From Cervus elaphus (lineage: Eukaryota; Chordata; Mammalia; Artiodactyla; Cervidae): DNA of 64,000 nucleotides. A program made the translations under genes and the position numbers. The notes below the pieces were generated by a model, which searched no databases, was not told the DNA's origin, and saw only the letters and a program-made list of their open reading frames with translations. The stretch is from the NCBI RefSeq assembly GCF_910594005.1, contig NW_025316729.1, forward strand, positions 1 through 64,000, written 5' to 3'. Positions 1 through 11,802 of the stretch are shown piece by piece; the first letter of the stretch is position 1; each line of letters begins with the position of its first letter.

Positions 1-660
1 AATGCAGGCTCGTCTTGCATCTCCAAGACGAAAGGATGTCTGAATCCCCTGTGGAGACCACAGAGAAAGACCTAGTTCCCCACCTCATCGCGACCGGAGG
101 CCTCACATCCTTTGAAAACTCCAGAGGTACGCGGAGATCAGTGCCTCCAAAGGAGACGATGCCTGACTCCTCGTGAAACTTGATAGGAGTCCCAGGATTC
201 CTGTGGCACGTGGAAAGGGACCCTTGGTCTCCCGCCTCAGATGGAGAGGCGTCCCCAATTGCCCTGCCAAGCCTCGAGGAGAATCCTGAGTTGTCCCTCG
301 CAACTAGGCAGGAGTCCTGACGTCGCTGAACAAACACGTGGGTGGAAGGGCCATCCCCGTCGTAACTCGAGAATATACCCCAGGTTCCCGCCGCAACTCG
401 AGAAAAACCATGAGACTTCCCCCTCGCCGTGAGATGAGGCCCGATTCCCCTGCACTGCGTGCAGAGCAATTCCGTGCTGCACATCACACATGAAAGGAGC
501 CTTGATTTCCTTGATGGCACTCCAGAGAAACCCCAAGAACACTGTTTCAAGGCTAGAGGGATCCTGAGGTCACTGTAGCAACACGAAAGAGCTCCGTGGA
601 CCAAAAATCAACTCGAGATGAGAGGTTAGTCCCTGGCTTAGAATCCAGGGGAATACCACC
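1..660 (+). repeat. Partial monomer M0 (k/m hybrid type, as M9)
   Basis: The window opens inside a monomer. Base 1 aligns with 7164 in M9, and the 7,163-bp offset then holds into the next monomers. Shared marks with M9 are 'cagatggagagg', 'atcctgagttg', 'cgccgtgagatg', 'cgtgctgcac' and the end 'ggcttagaatccagggg'. Two one-base indels separate it from M9: a missing C at ~34 ('catctccaag') and an extra C at ~252 ('cgtccccaatt'). Confidence 0.85.
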
Positions 661-3600
661 TTACCACAAGCACCTCAAGAGGAGGCTTCTCTCAGCTCTA
701 GGTATGTGAGAGGGACCCTGATTTTGCGGCCTCAAGTGGAATGGACACTGCAATGCCGTGACACAAAATAAGGCCGGATATCCCTGCAGTGACTTGAATG
801 CAGGCTCGTCTTGCATCTCCCAAGATGAACGGATGTCTTAATCCCCTGTGGAGACCGCAGAGATAGACCTAGTTCCCCACCTCATCGCGACCGGAGGCCT
901 CACATGATTTGAAAACTCCAGAGGTACGCGGAGATCAGTGCCTCCAAAGGAGACGATGCCTGACTCCTCGTGAAACTTGATAGGAGTCCCAGGATTCCTG
1001 CGGCACGTGGAAAGGGACCCTTGGTCTCCCGCCTCAGCTGGAGAGGCGTCCCAATTGCCCTCCCAAGCCTCGAAGAGAATCCCGAGTTGTCCCTCGCAAC
1101 TAGGCAGGAGTCATGACGTCGCTGAACAAACACGTGGGTGGAAGGGCCATCCCCGTCGTAACTCGAGAATATACCCCAGGGCCCCGCCGCAACTCGAGAA
1201 AAACCATGAGACTTCCCCCTCGCCGCAAAATAAGGACCGATACCCTGCACTGCGTGCAGAGCAATTCCGTGTTGCACATCACACATGAAAGGAGCCTTGA
1301 TTTCCTTGATGGCACTCCAGAGAAACCCCAAGAACACTGTTTCAAGGCTAGAGGGATCCTGAGGTCACTGTAGCAACACGAAAGAGCTCCGTGGACCAAA
1401 AGTCAACTCGAGATGAGAGGTTAGTCCCTGGCTTCGACTGCTGGGGAATACCACCTTACCACAAGCACTTCAAGAGGAGGCTTCTCTCAGCTCTAGGTAT
1501 GTGAGAGGGACCCTGAGTTTGCGGCCTCAAGTGGAATGGACACTGCGATGCCCTGACGCAAAATAAGGCCGGCCCTGCAGTGACTTGAATGCAGGCTCGT
1601 CTTGCATCTCCCAAGATGAAAGGATGTCTGAATCCCCTGTGGAGACCGCAGAGAAAGGACCTAGTTCCCCACCTCATCGCGACCGGAGGCCTCACATTCT
1701 TTGAAAACTCCAGAGGTCCACGGAGATCAGTGCCTCCAAAGGAGACGATGCCTGCCTCCTCGGGGAAACTTGATAGGAGTCCCAGGATTCCTGTGGCACG
1801 TGGAAAGGGACTCTTGGTCTCCCACCTCAGCTGGAGAGGCGTCCCAATTGCCCTGCCAAGCCTCGAGGAGAATCCCGAGTTGTCCCTCGCAACTAGGCAG
1901 GAGTCCTGACGTCGCTGAAACAAACACGTGGGTGGAAGGGGCCATCCCTTCGTAACTCGAGAATATACCACAGGTTCCCGCCGCAACTCGAGAAAAACCA
2001 TGAGACTTCCCCCCTAGCCGCGAGATGAGGCCTGATTCCCCTGCATTGCGTGCAGAGCAATTCCGTGTTGCACATCACACAAGAAAGGAGCCCTGATTTC
2101 CTTGATGGCACTCCAGAGAAACCCCAAGAAACACTGTTTCAAGGCTAGCGGATCCTGAGGTCACTGTAGCAACAGGAAAGAGCTCCGTGGACCAAAAATC
2201 AACTCGAAATGAGAGGTTAGTCCCTGGCTTCGACTCCAGGGGAATACCACCTTACCACAAGCACCCTCAAGAGGAGGCTTCTCTCAGCTCTAGGTATGTG
2301 AAAGGGACCCTGAGTTTGCGGCCTCAAGTGGAATGGAAACCGTGATGCCCTGATTCGGAAATAAGGCCGGATATCCCTGCAGTGACTTGAATGCAGGCTC
2401 GTCTTGCATCTCCCAAGACGAAAGGATGTCTGAATCCCCTGTGGAGACCACAGACAAAGACCTAGTTCCCCACCTCATCGCGACCGGAGGCCTCACATCC
2501 TTTGAAAACTCAGAGGTACGCGGAGATCAGTGCCTCCAAAGGAGACGATGCCTGACTCCTCGTGAAACTTGATAGGAGTCCCAGGATTCCTGTGGCACGT
2601 GGAAAGGGACCCTTGGTCTCCCGCCTCAGCTGGAGAGGCGTCCCAATTGCCCTGCCAAGCCATGAGGAGATTCCCGAGTTGTCCCCTCGCAAGTAGGCAG
2701 GAGTCCTGACGTCGCTGAACAAACACGTGTGTGGAAGGGCCATCGCGTCGTAACTCGAGAATATACCCCAGGTTCCCGCCGCAACTCGAGAAAAACCATG
2801 AGACTTCCCCCTCGCCGCGAGCTGAGGCCTGATTCCCCTGCACTGCGTGCAGAGCAATTCCGTGTTGCACATCACACATGAAAGGAGCCTTGATTTCCTT
2901 GATGGCACTCCAGAGAAACCCCAAGAACCCTGTTTCAAGGCTAGAGGGATCCTGAGGTCACTGTAGCAACACGAAAGAGCTCCGTGGACCAAAAATCAAC
3001 TCGAGATGAGAGGTTAGTCCTGGCTTCGACTCCAGAGGAATACCACCTTACCACAAGCACCTCAAGAGGAGGCTTCTCTCAGCTCTAGATATGTGAGAGG
3101 GACCCTGAGTTTGAGGCCTCAAGTGGAATGGACACTGCGATGCCCTGACTCGAAATAAGGCCGGATATCCCTGCAGTGACTTCAATGCAGGGCTCGTCTT
3201 GCATTTCCCAAGACGAAAGGATGTCTGAATCCCCTGTGGAGACCATAGAGAAAGACCTAGTTCCCCACCTCATCGCGACCGGAGGCCTCACATCCTTTGA
3301 AAACTCCAGAGGTACGCGGAGATCAGTGCCTCCAAAGGAGACGATGCCTGACTCCTCGTGAAACTTGATAGGATTCCAAGGATTCCTGTGGCACGTGGAA
3401 AGGGACCCTTGGTCTCCCACCTCAGCTGGAGAGGCGTCCCAATTGCCCTGCCAAGCCTCGAGGAGAATCCCGAGTTGTCCCTCGCAACTAGGCAGGAGTG
3501 CTGACGTCGCTGAACAAACACGTGGGTGGAAGGGCCATCCCCGTCGTACCTCGAGAATATTCCCCAGGTTCCCGCGCAACTCGAGAAAAACCATGAGACT

Positions 3601-6231
3601 TCCCCCTCGCCGCGAGATGAGGCCCGATTCCCCTGCACTGCGTGCAGAGCAATTCCGTGTTGCACATCACACATGAAAGGAGCCTTGATTTCCTTGATGG
3701 CACTCCAGAGAAACCCCAAGAACACTGTTTGAAGGCTAGAGGGATCTTGAGGTCACTGTAGCAACACGAACGAGCTCCGTGGACCAAGAATCAACTCGAG
3801 ATGAGAGGTTAGTCCCTATCTTCGACTCCAGAGGAATACCACCTTACCACAAGGACCTCAAGAGGAGGCTTCTCTCAGCTCTAGGTATGTGAGAGGGACC
3901 CTGATTTTGCGGCCTCAAGTGGAATGGACACCGCGATGCCCTGACTCGAAATAAGGCCGGATATCCCTGCAGAGACTTGAATGCAGGCTCGTCTTGCATC
4001 TCCCAAGACGAAAGGATGTCTGAATCCCCTGTGGAGACCACAGAGAAAGACCTAGTTCCCCACCTCATCGCGACCGGAGGCCTCACATCCTTTGAAAAGT
4101 CCAGAGGTACGCGGAGATCAGTGCCTCCAAAGGAGACGATGCCTGACTCCTGGTGAAACTTGATAGGAGTCACAGGACTCCTGTGGCACGTGGAAAGGGA
4201 CCCTTGGTCTCCCGCCTCAGCTGGAGAGGCGTCCCAATTGCCCTGCCAAGCCTCGAGGAGAATCCCGAGTTGTCCCTCGCAACTAGGCAGGAGTCCTGAC
4301 GTCGCTGAACAAACATGTGGGTGGAAGGGCCATCCCCGTCGTAACTCGAGAATATACCCCAGGTTCCTGCCGCAACTCGAGAAAAACCATGATACTTCCC
4401 CCTCGCCGTGAGATGAGGCACGATTCCCCTGCACTGCATGCAGAGCAATTCCGTGTTGCACATCACACATGAAAGGAGCCTTGATTTCCTTGATGGCACT
4501 CCAGAGAAACCCCAAGAACACTGTTTCAAGGCTAGAGGGATCCTGAGGTCACTGTAGCAACACGAAAGAGCTCCGTGGACCAAAAATCAACTCGAGATGA
4601 GAGGTTAGTCCCTGGCTTCGACTCCAGAGGAATACCACCTTACCACAAGCACCTCAAGAGGAGGCTTCTCTCAGCTCTAGGTATGTGAGAGGGACCCTGA
4701 TTTTGCGGCCTCAAGTGCAATGGACACTGCGATGCCCTGACGCAATATAAGGCAGGATATCCCTGCAGTGACTTGAATGCAGGATCGTCTTGCATCTCCC
4801 AAGATGAAAGGATGTCTGAATCCCCTGTGGAGACCACAGAGAAAGACCTAGTTCCCCACCTCATGGCGACCGGAGGCCTCACATCCTTTGAAAACTCCAG
4901 AGGTACGCGGAGATCAGTGCCTCAAAAGGAAACGATGCCTGACTCCTCGTGAAACTTTATAGGAGTCCCAGGATTCCTGTGGCACGTGGAAAGGGACCCT
5001 TGGTCTCCCGCCTCAGCTGGAGAGGCGTCCCAATTGCCCTGCCAAGCCTCGAGGAGAATCCCGAGTTGTCCCTCGCAACTAGGCAGGAGTCCTGACGTCG
5101 CTGAACAAACACATGTGTGGAAGGGCCATCCCCGTCGTAACTCGAGAATATACCCCAGGTTCCCGCTGCAACTCGAGAAAAACCATGAGACTTCCCCCTC
5201 GCCGCGATATGAGGCCCGATTCCCCTGCAATGCGTGCAGAGCATTTCCGTGTTGCACATCACACATGAAAGGAGCCTTGATTTCCTTGATGGCACTCCAG
5301 AGAAACCCCAAGAACACTGTTTCAAGGCTAGAGGGATCCGCAGGTCACTGTAGCAACACGAAAGAACTCCGTGGACCAACAATCAAATCGAGATGAGAGG
5401 TTAGTCCCTGGCTTCGACTCCAGAGGAATACCACCTTACCACAAGCACCTCAAGAGGAGGCTTCTCTCAGCTCTAGGTATGTGAGAGGGACCCTGAGTTT
5501 GCGGCCTCAAGTGGAATGGACACTGCGATGCCCTGACTCGAAATAAGGCCGGATATCCCTGCAGTGACTTGAATGCAGGCTCGTCTTGCATCTCCCAAGA
5601 CGAAAGGATGTCTGAATCCCCTGTGGAGACCACAGAGAAAGACCTAGTTCCCCGCCTCATCGCGACCGGAGGCCTCACATCCTTTGAAAACTCCAGAGGT
5701 ACGCGGAGATCAGTGCCTCCAAAGGAGACGATGCCTAACTCCTCGTGAAACTTGATAGGAGTCCCAGGATTCCTGTGGCACGTGGAAAGGGACCCTTGGT
5801 CTCCCGCCTCAGCTGGAGAGGCGTCCCAATTGCCCTGCCAAGCCTCGAGGAGAATCCCGAGTTGTCCCTCGCAACTAGGCAGGAGTCCTGACGTCGCTGA
5901 ACAAACATGTGGGTGGAAGGGCCATCCCCGTCGTAACTCGAGAATATACCCCAGGTTCCCGCCGCAACTCGAGAAAAACCATGAGACTTCCCCCTCGCCG
6001 TGAGATGAGGCACGATTCCCCTGCACTGCATGCAGAGCAATTCCGTGTTGCACATCAAACATGAAAGTAGCCTTGATTTCCTTGATGGCACTCCAGAGAA
6101 ACCCCAAGAACACTGTTTCAAGGCTAGAGGGATCCTGAGGTCACTGTAGCAACACGAAAGAGCTCCGTGGACCAAAAATCAACTCGAGATGAGAGGTTAG
6201 TCCCTGGCTTCGACTCCAGGGGAATACCACC

Positions 6232-7027
6232 TTACCACAAGCACCTCAAGAGGAGGCTTCTCTCAGCTCTAGGTATGTGAGAGGGACCCTGATTTTGCGG
6301 CCTCAACTGCAATGGACACTGCAATGCCCTGACGCAAAATAAGGCCGGATATCCCTGCAGTGACTGGAATGCAGGCTCGTCTTGCATGTCCCAAGATGAA
6401 CGGATGTCTGAATCCCCTGTGGAGACCGCAGAGATAGACCTAGTTCCCCACCTCATCGCGACCGGAGGCCTCACATCCTTTGAAAACTCCAGAGGTACGG
6501 GGAGATCAGTGCCTCCAAAGGAGACGATGCCTGATTCCTCGTGAAACTTGATAGGAGTCCCAGGATTCCTGTGGCACGTGGAAAGGGACCCTTGGTCTCC
6601 CGCCTCAGCTGGAGAGGCGTCCCAATTGCCCTGCCAAGCCTTGGAGAGAATCCCGAGTTGTCCCTCGCAACTAGGCAGGAGTCCTGCCGTCGCTGAACTA
6701 ACACGTGTGTGGAAGGGCCATCCCTGTCGTAACTCGAGAATATACCCCAGGTTCCCGCCGCAACTCGAGAAAAACCATGAGATTTCCCCCTCGCCGCGAG
6801 ATGAGGCCCGATTCCCCTGCACTGCGTGCAGAGCAATTCCGTGTTGCACATCACACATGAAAGGAGCCTTGATTTCCTTGATGGCACTCCAGAGAAACCC
6901 CAAGAACACTGTTTCAAGGCTAGAGGGATCCTGAGGTCACTGTAGCAACACGAAAGATCTCCGTGGACCAAAAATCAACTCGAGATGAGAGGTTAGTCCC
7001 TGGCTTCGACTCCAGAGTAATACCACC
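6232..7027 (+). repeat. Monomer M8, divergent l-like
   Basis: The left part shares with M21 (16579) 'gcaatggacactgcaatg', 'gacgcaaaataagg', 'gatgaacggatg' and 'ccgcagagatagacc', and near its end 'agatctccgtgg'. The right part differs: 'caagccttggagag', 'cctgccgtcgctgaacta' and 'cgtgtgtgg' against 'cctcgaagag', 'gtctgacgtcgttg' and 'cgtgggtgg' in M21. It is the least well matched monomer of HOR-A copy 1. Confidence 0.7.
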
Positions 7028-7823
7028 TTACCACAAGCACATCAAGAGGAGGCTTCTCTCAGCTCTAGCTATGTGAGAGGGACCCTGAGTTTGCGGCCTC
7101 AAGTGGAATGGAGACCGCGATGCCCTGACTCGAAATAAGGCCGGATATCCCTGCAGTGACTTGAATGCAGGCTCGTCTTGCATCTCCCAAGACGAAAGGA
7201 TGTCTGAATCCCCTGTGGAGACCACAGAGAAAGACCTAGTTCCCCACCTCATCGCGACCGGAGGCCTCACATCCTTTGAAAACTCCAGAGGTACGCGGAG
7301 ATCAGTGCCTCCAAAGGAGACGATGCCTGACTCCTCGTGAAACTTGATAGGAGTCCCAGGATTCCTGTGGCACGTGGAAAGGGACCCTTGGTCTCCCGCC
7401 TCAGATGGAGAGGCGTCCCAATTGCCCTGCCAAGCCTCGAGGAGAATCCTGAGTTGTCCCTCGCAACTAGGCAGGAGTCCTGACGTCGCTGAACAAACAC
7501 GTGGGTGGAAGGGCCATCCCCGTCGTAACTCGAGAATATACCCCAGGTTCCCGCCGCAACTCGAGAAAAACCATGAGACTTCCCCCTCGCCGTGAGATGA
7601 GGCCCGATTCCCCTGCACTGCGTGCAGAGCAATTCCGTGCTGCACATCACACATGAAAGGAGCCTTGATTTCCTTGATGGCACTCCAGAGAAACCCCAAG
7701 AACACTGTTTCAAGGCTAGAGGGATCCTGAGGTCACTGTAGCAACACGAAAGAGCTCCGTGGACCAAAAATCAACTCGAGATGAGAGGTTAGTCCCTGGC
7801 TTAGAATCCAGGGGAATACCACC
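7028..7823 (+). repeat. Monomer M9, k/m hybrid
   Basis: The left two thirds resembles type k (M20): 'ggagaccgcg', 'atcctgagttg' and 'cgccgtgagatg', with about nine differences seen. From between 7556 and 7640 onward it follows type m (M22, M26): 'cgtgctgcac', then 'ggcttagaatccagggg'. At 7556 it still has G where M26 has C (21083); by 7640 it shares the m-type C. This interval is the left limit of the homology with offset 13,527. Confidence 0.7.
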
Positions 7824-8618
7824 TTACCACAAGCACCTCAAGAGGAGGCTTCTCTCAGCTCTAGGTATGTGAGAGGGACCCTGATTTTGCGGCCTCAAGT
7901 GGAATGGACACTGCAATGCCGTGACACAAAATAAGGCCGGATATCCCTGCAGTGACTTGAATGCAGGCTCGTCTTGCATCTCCCAAGATGAACGGATGTC
8001 TTAATCCCCTGTGGAGACCGCAGAGATAGACCTAGTTCCCCACCTCATCGCGACCGGAGGCCTCACATGATTTGAAAACTCCAGAGGTACGCGGAGATCA
8101 GTGCCTCCAAAGGAGACGATGCCTGACTCCTCGTGAAACTTGATAGGAGTCCCAGGATTCCTGCGGCACGTGGAAAGGGACCCTTGGTCTCCCGCCTCAG
8201 CTGGAGAGGCGTCCCAATTGCCCTCCCAAGCCTCGAAGAGAATCCCGAGTTGTCCCTCGCAACTAGGCAGGAGTCATGACGTCGCTGAACAAACACGTGG
8301 GTGGAAGGGCCATCCCCGTCGTAACTCGAGAATATACCCCAGGGCCCCGCCGCAACTCGAGAAAAACCATGAGACTTCCCCCTCGCCGCAAAATAAGGAC
8401 CGATACCCTGCACTGCGTGCAGAGCAATTCCGTGTTGCACATCACACATGAAAGGAGCCTTGATTTCCTTGATGGCACTCCAGAGAAACCCCAAGAACAC
8501 TGTTTCAAGGCTAGAGGGATCCTGAGGTCACTGTAGCAACACGAAAGAGCTCCGTGGACCAAAAGTCAACTCGAGATGAGAGGTTAGTCCCTGGCTTCGA
8601 CTGCTGGGGAATACCACC
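7824..8618 (+). repeat. HOR-A type a monomer (M10), 795 bp
   Basis: Private marks: 'gtgacacaaaataagg', 'gatgtcttaatcc', 'cctcacatgatttg', 'ctgcggcacgtgg', 'gagtcatgacg', 'cccagggccccgcc', 'cgccgcaaaataagg', 'ccaaaagtcaac' and the end 'cgactgctgggg'. Four copies exist: M1 (661), M10, M23 (18170) and M27 (21351). They are almost identical; M27 has 'caaacatgtggg' where the others have 'caaacacgtggg'. One base is missing in 'cgataccctg', which explains the 795-bp length. Confidence 0.85.
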
Positions 8619-9414
8619 TTACCACAAGCACTTCAAGAGGAGGCTTCTCTCAGCTCTAGGTATGTGAGAGGGACCCTGAGTTTGCGGCCTCAAGTGGAAT
8701 GGACACTGCGATGCCCTGACGCAAAATAAGGCCGGATATCCCTGCAGTGACTTGAATGCAGGCTCGTCTTGCATCTCCCAAGATGAAAGGATGTCTGAAT
8801 CCCCTGTGGAGACCGCAGAGAAAGACCTAGTTCCCCACCTCATCGCGACCGGAGGCCTCACATTCTTTGAAAACTCCAGAGGTCCACGGAGATCAGTGCC
8901 TCCAAAGGAGACGATGCCTGCCTCCTCGGGAAACTTGATAGGAGTCCCAGGATTCCTGTGGCACGTGGAAAGGGACTCTTGGTCTCCCACCTCAGCTGGA
9001 GAGGCGTCCCAATTGCCCTGCCAAGCCTCGAGGAGAATCCCGAGTTGTCCCTCGCAACTAGGCAGGAGTCCTGACGTCGCTGAACAAACACGTGGGTGGA
9101 AGGGCCATCCCCTTCGTAACTCGAGAATATACCACAGGTTCCCGCCGCAACTCGAGAAAAACCATGAGACTTCCCCCTAGCCGCGAGATGAGGCCTGATT
9201 CCCCTGCATTGCGTGCAGAGCAATTCCGTGTTGCACATCACACAAGAAAGGAGCCCTGATTTCCTTGATGGCACTCCAGAGAAACCCCAAGAACACTGTT
9301 TCAAGGCTAGCGGGATCCTGAGGTCACTGTAGCAACAGGAAAGAGCTCCGTGGACCAAAAATCAACTCGAAATGAGAGGTTAGTCCCTGGCTTCGACTCC
9401 AGGGGAATACCACC
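8619..9414 (+). repeat. HOR-A type b monomer (M11)
   Basis: Marks: 'agcacttcaag', 'cacattctttg', 'ggtccacgg', 'cctcgggaaac', 'gggactcttgg', 'ccccttcgtaac', 'ataccacagg', 'cccctagccgcg', 'cacaagaaagg' and 'aacaggaaagag'. Copies are M2 (1456), M24 (18965) and M28 (22146). M24 and M28 share a missing G ('gagtttcggcc') and 'cctgactcctcggg', so they are closer to each other than to M11. Confidence 0.85.
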
Positions 9415-10210
9415 TTACCACAAGCACCTCAAGAGGAGGCTTCTCTCAGCTCTAGGTATGTGAAAGGGACCCTGAGTTTGCGGCCTCAAGTGGAATGGAA
9501 ACCGTGATGCCCTGATTCGAAATAAGGCCGGATATCCCTGCAGTGACTTGAATGCAGGCTCGTCTTGCATCTCCCAAGACGAAAGGATGTCTGAATCCCC
9601 TGTGGAGACCACAGACAAAGACCTAGTTCCCCACCTCATCGCGACCGGAGGCCTCACATCCTTTGAAAACTCCAGAGGTACGCGGAGATCAGTGCCTCCA
9701 AAGGAGACGATGCCTGACTCCTCGTGAAACTTGATAGGAGTCCCAGGATTCCTGTGGCACGTGGAAAGGGACCCTTGGTCTCCCGCCTCAGCTGGAGAGG
9801 CGTCCCAATTGCCCTGCCAAGCCATGAGGAGATTCCCGAGTTGTCCCTCGCAAGTAGGCAGGAGTCCTGACGTCGCTGAACAAACACGTGTGTGGAAGGG
9901 CCATCGCCGTCGTAACTCGAGAATATACCCCAGGTTCCCGCCGCAACTCGAGAAAAACCATGAGACTTCCCCCTCGCCGCGAGCTGAGGCCTGATTCCCC
10001 TGCACTGCGTGCAGAGCAATTCCGTGTTGCACATCACACATGAAAGGAGCCTTGATTTCCTTGATGGCACTCCAGAGAAACCCCAAGAACCCTGTTTCAA
10101 GGCTAGAGGGATCCTGAGGTCACTGTAGCAACACGAAAGAGCTCCGTGGACCAAAAATCAACTCGAGATGAGAGGTTAGTCCCTGGCTTCGACTCCAGAG
10201 GAATACCACC
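9415..10210 (+). repeat. HOR-A type c monomer (M12)
   Basis: Marks: 'gtgaaagggacc', 'ggaaaccgtgatg', 'ccacagacaaagacc', 'gccatgaggagattcc', 'gcaagtaggc', 'ccatcgccgtcg', 'cgcgagctgagg' and 'aagaaccctg'. Copies are M3 (2252), M29 (22941) and the left part only of M25 (19760). Confidence 0.85.
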
Positions 10211-11006
10211 TTACCACAAGCACCTCAAGAGGAGGCTTCTCTCAGCTCTAGATATGTGAGAGGGACCCTGAGTTTGAGGCCTCAAGTGGAATGGACACTG
10301 CGATGCCCTGACTCGAAATAAGGCCGGATATCCCTGCAGTGACTTCAATGCAGGCTCGTCTTGCATTTCCCAAGACGAAAGGATGTCTGAATCCCCTGTG
10401 GAGACCATAGAGAAAGACCTAGTTCCCCACCTCATCGCGACCGGAGGCCTCACATCCTTTGAAAACTCCAGAGGTACGCGGAGATCAGTGCCTCCAAAGG
10501 AGACGATGCCTGACTCCTCGTGAAACTTGATAGGATTCCAAGGATTCCTGTGGCACGTGGAAAGGGACCCTTGGTCTCCCACCTCAGCTGGAGAGGCGTC
10601 CCAATTGCCCTGCCAAGCCTCGAGGAGAATCCCGAGTTGTCCCTCGCAACTAGGCAGGAGTGCTGACGTCGCTGAACAAACACGTGGGTGGAAGGGCCAT
10701 CCCCGTCGTAACTCGAGAATATTCCCCAGGTTCCCGCCGCAACTCGAGAAAAACCATGAGACTTCCCCCTCGCCGCGAGATGAGGCCCGATTCCCCTGCA
10801 CTGCGTGCAGAGCAATTCCGTGTTGCACATCACACATGAAAGGAGCCTTGATTTCCTTGATGGCACTCCAGAGAAACCCCAAGAACACTGTTTGAAGGCT
10901 AGAGGGATCTTGAGGTCACTGTAGCAACACGAACGAGCTCCGTGGACCAAGAATCAACTCGAGATGAGAGGTTAGTCCCTATCTTCGACTCCAGAGGAAT
11001 ACCACC
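10211..11006 (+). repeat. HOR-A type d monomer (M13)
   Basis: Marks: 'ctctagatatg', 'gagtttgaggcc', 'gtgacttcaatg', 'gcatttccc', 'gaccatagag', 'aggattccaagg', 'gagtgctgacg', 'gaatattcccc', 'gtttgaaggc', 'acgaacgag' and 'gtccctatctt'. Copies are M4 (3048) and M30 (23737). Confidence 0.85.
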
Positions 11007-11802
11007 TTACCACAAGGACCTCAAGAGGAGGCTTCTCTCAGCTCTAGGTATGTGAGAGGGACCCTGATTTTGCGGCCTCAAGTGGAATGGACACCGCGAT
11101 GCCCTGACTCGAAATAAGGCCGGATATCCCTGCAGAGACTTGAATGCAGGCTCGTCTTGCATCTCCCAAGACGAAAGGATGTCTGAATCCCCTGTGGAGA
11201 CCACAGAGAAAGACCTAGTTCCCCACCTCATCGCGACCGGAGGCCTCACATCCTTTGAAAAGTCCAGAGGTACGCGGAGATCAGTGCCTCCAAAGGAGAC
11301 GATGCCTGACTCCTGGTGAAACTTGATAGGAGTCCCAGGACTCCTGTGGCACGTGGAAAGGGACCCTTGGTCTCCCGCCTCAGCTGGAGAGGCGTCCCAA
11401 TTGCCCTGCCAAGCCTCGAGGAGAATCCCGAGTTGTCCCTCGCAACTAGGCAGGAGTCCTGACGTCGCTGAACAAACATGTGGGTGGAAGGGCCATCCCC
11501 GTCGTAACTCGAGAATATACCCCAGGTTCCTGCCGCAACTCGAGAAAAACCATGATACTTCCCCCTCGCCGTGAGATGAGGCACGATTCCCCTGCACTGC
11601 ATGCAGAGCAATTCCGTGTTGCACATCACACATGAAAGGAGCCTTGATTTCCTTGATGGCACTCCAGAGAAACCCCAAGAACACTGTTTCAAGGCTAGAG
11701 GGATCCTGAGGTCACTGTAGCAACACGAAAGAGCTCCGTGGACCAAAAATCAACTCGAGATGAGAGGTTAGTCCCTGGCTTCGACTCCAGAGGAATACCA
11801 CC
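11007..11802 (+). repeat. HOR-A type e monomer (M14)
   Basis: Marks: 'aaggacctcaag', 'gcagagacttg', 'gaaaagtccag', 'ccaggactcctg', 'caaacatgtggg', 'ggttcctgccg' and 'accatgatac'. Copies are M5 (3844) and M31 (24533). At 11314 M14 has 'cctggtgaa', as does M5, while M31 has 'cctcgtgaa'. Confidence 0.85.

Larger units (their letters stand above)
661..7823 (+). repeat. HOR-A copy 1: 9-monomer variant, 7,163 bp
   Basis: Monomers M1-M9 begin at 661, 1456, 2252, 3048, 3844, 4640, 5436, 6232 and 7028. M1-M7 correspond in order to types a-g of the complete unit at 7824, with a constant 7,163-bp offset up to ~6069-6220. Types h-k have no clean counterpart. Instead M8 is a divergent l-like monomer and M9 is a k/m hybrid, after which the next copy starts with type a. 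M5-M7 differ from M14-M16 at only a few bases (for example one change each in M5 and M6). M2-M4 differ mainly by single-base run-length changes, described under findings. Confidence 0.85.
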
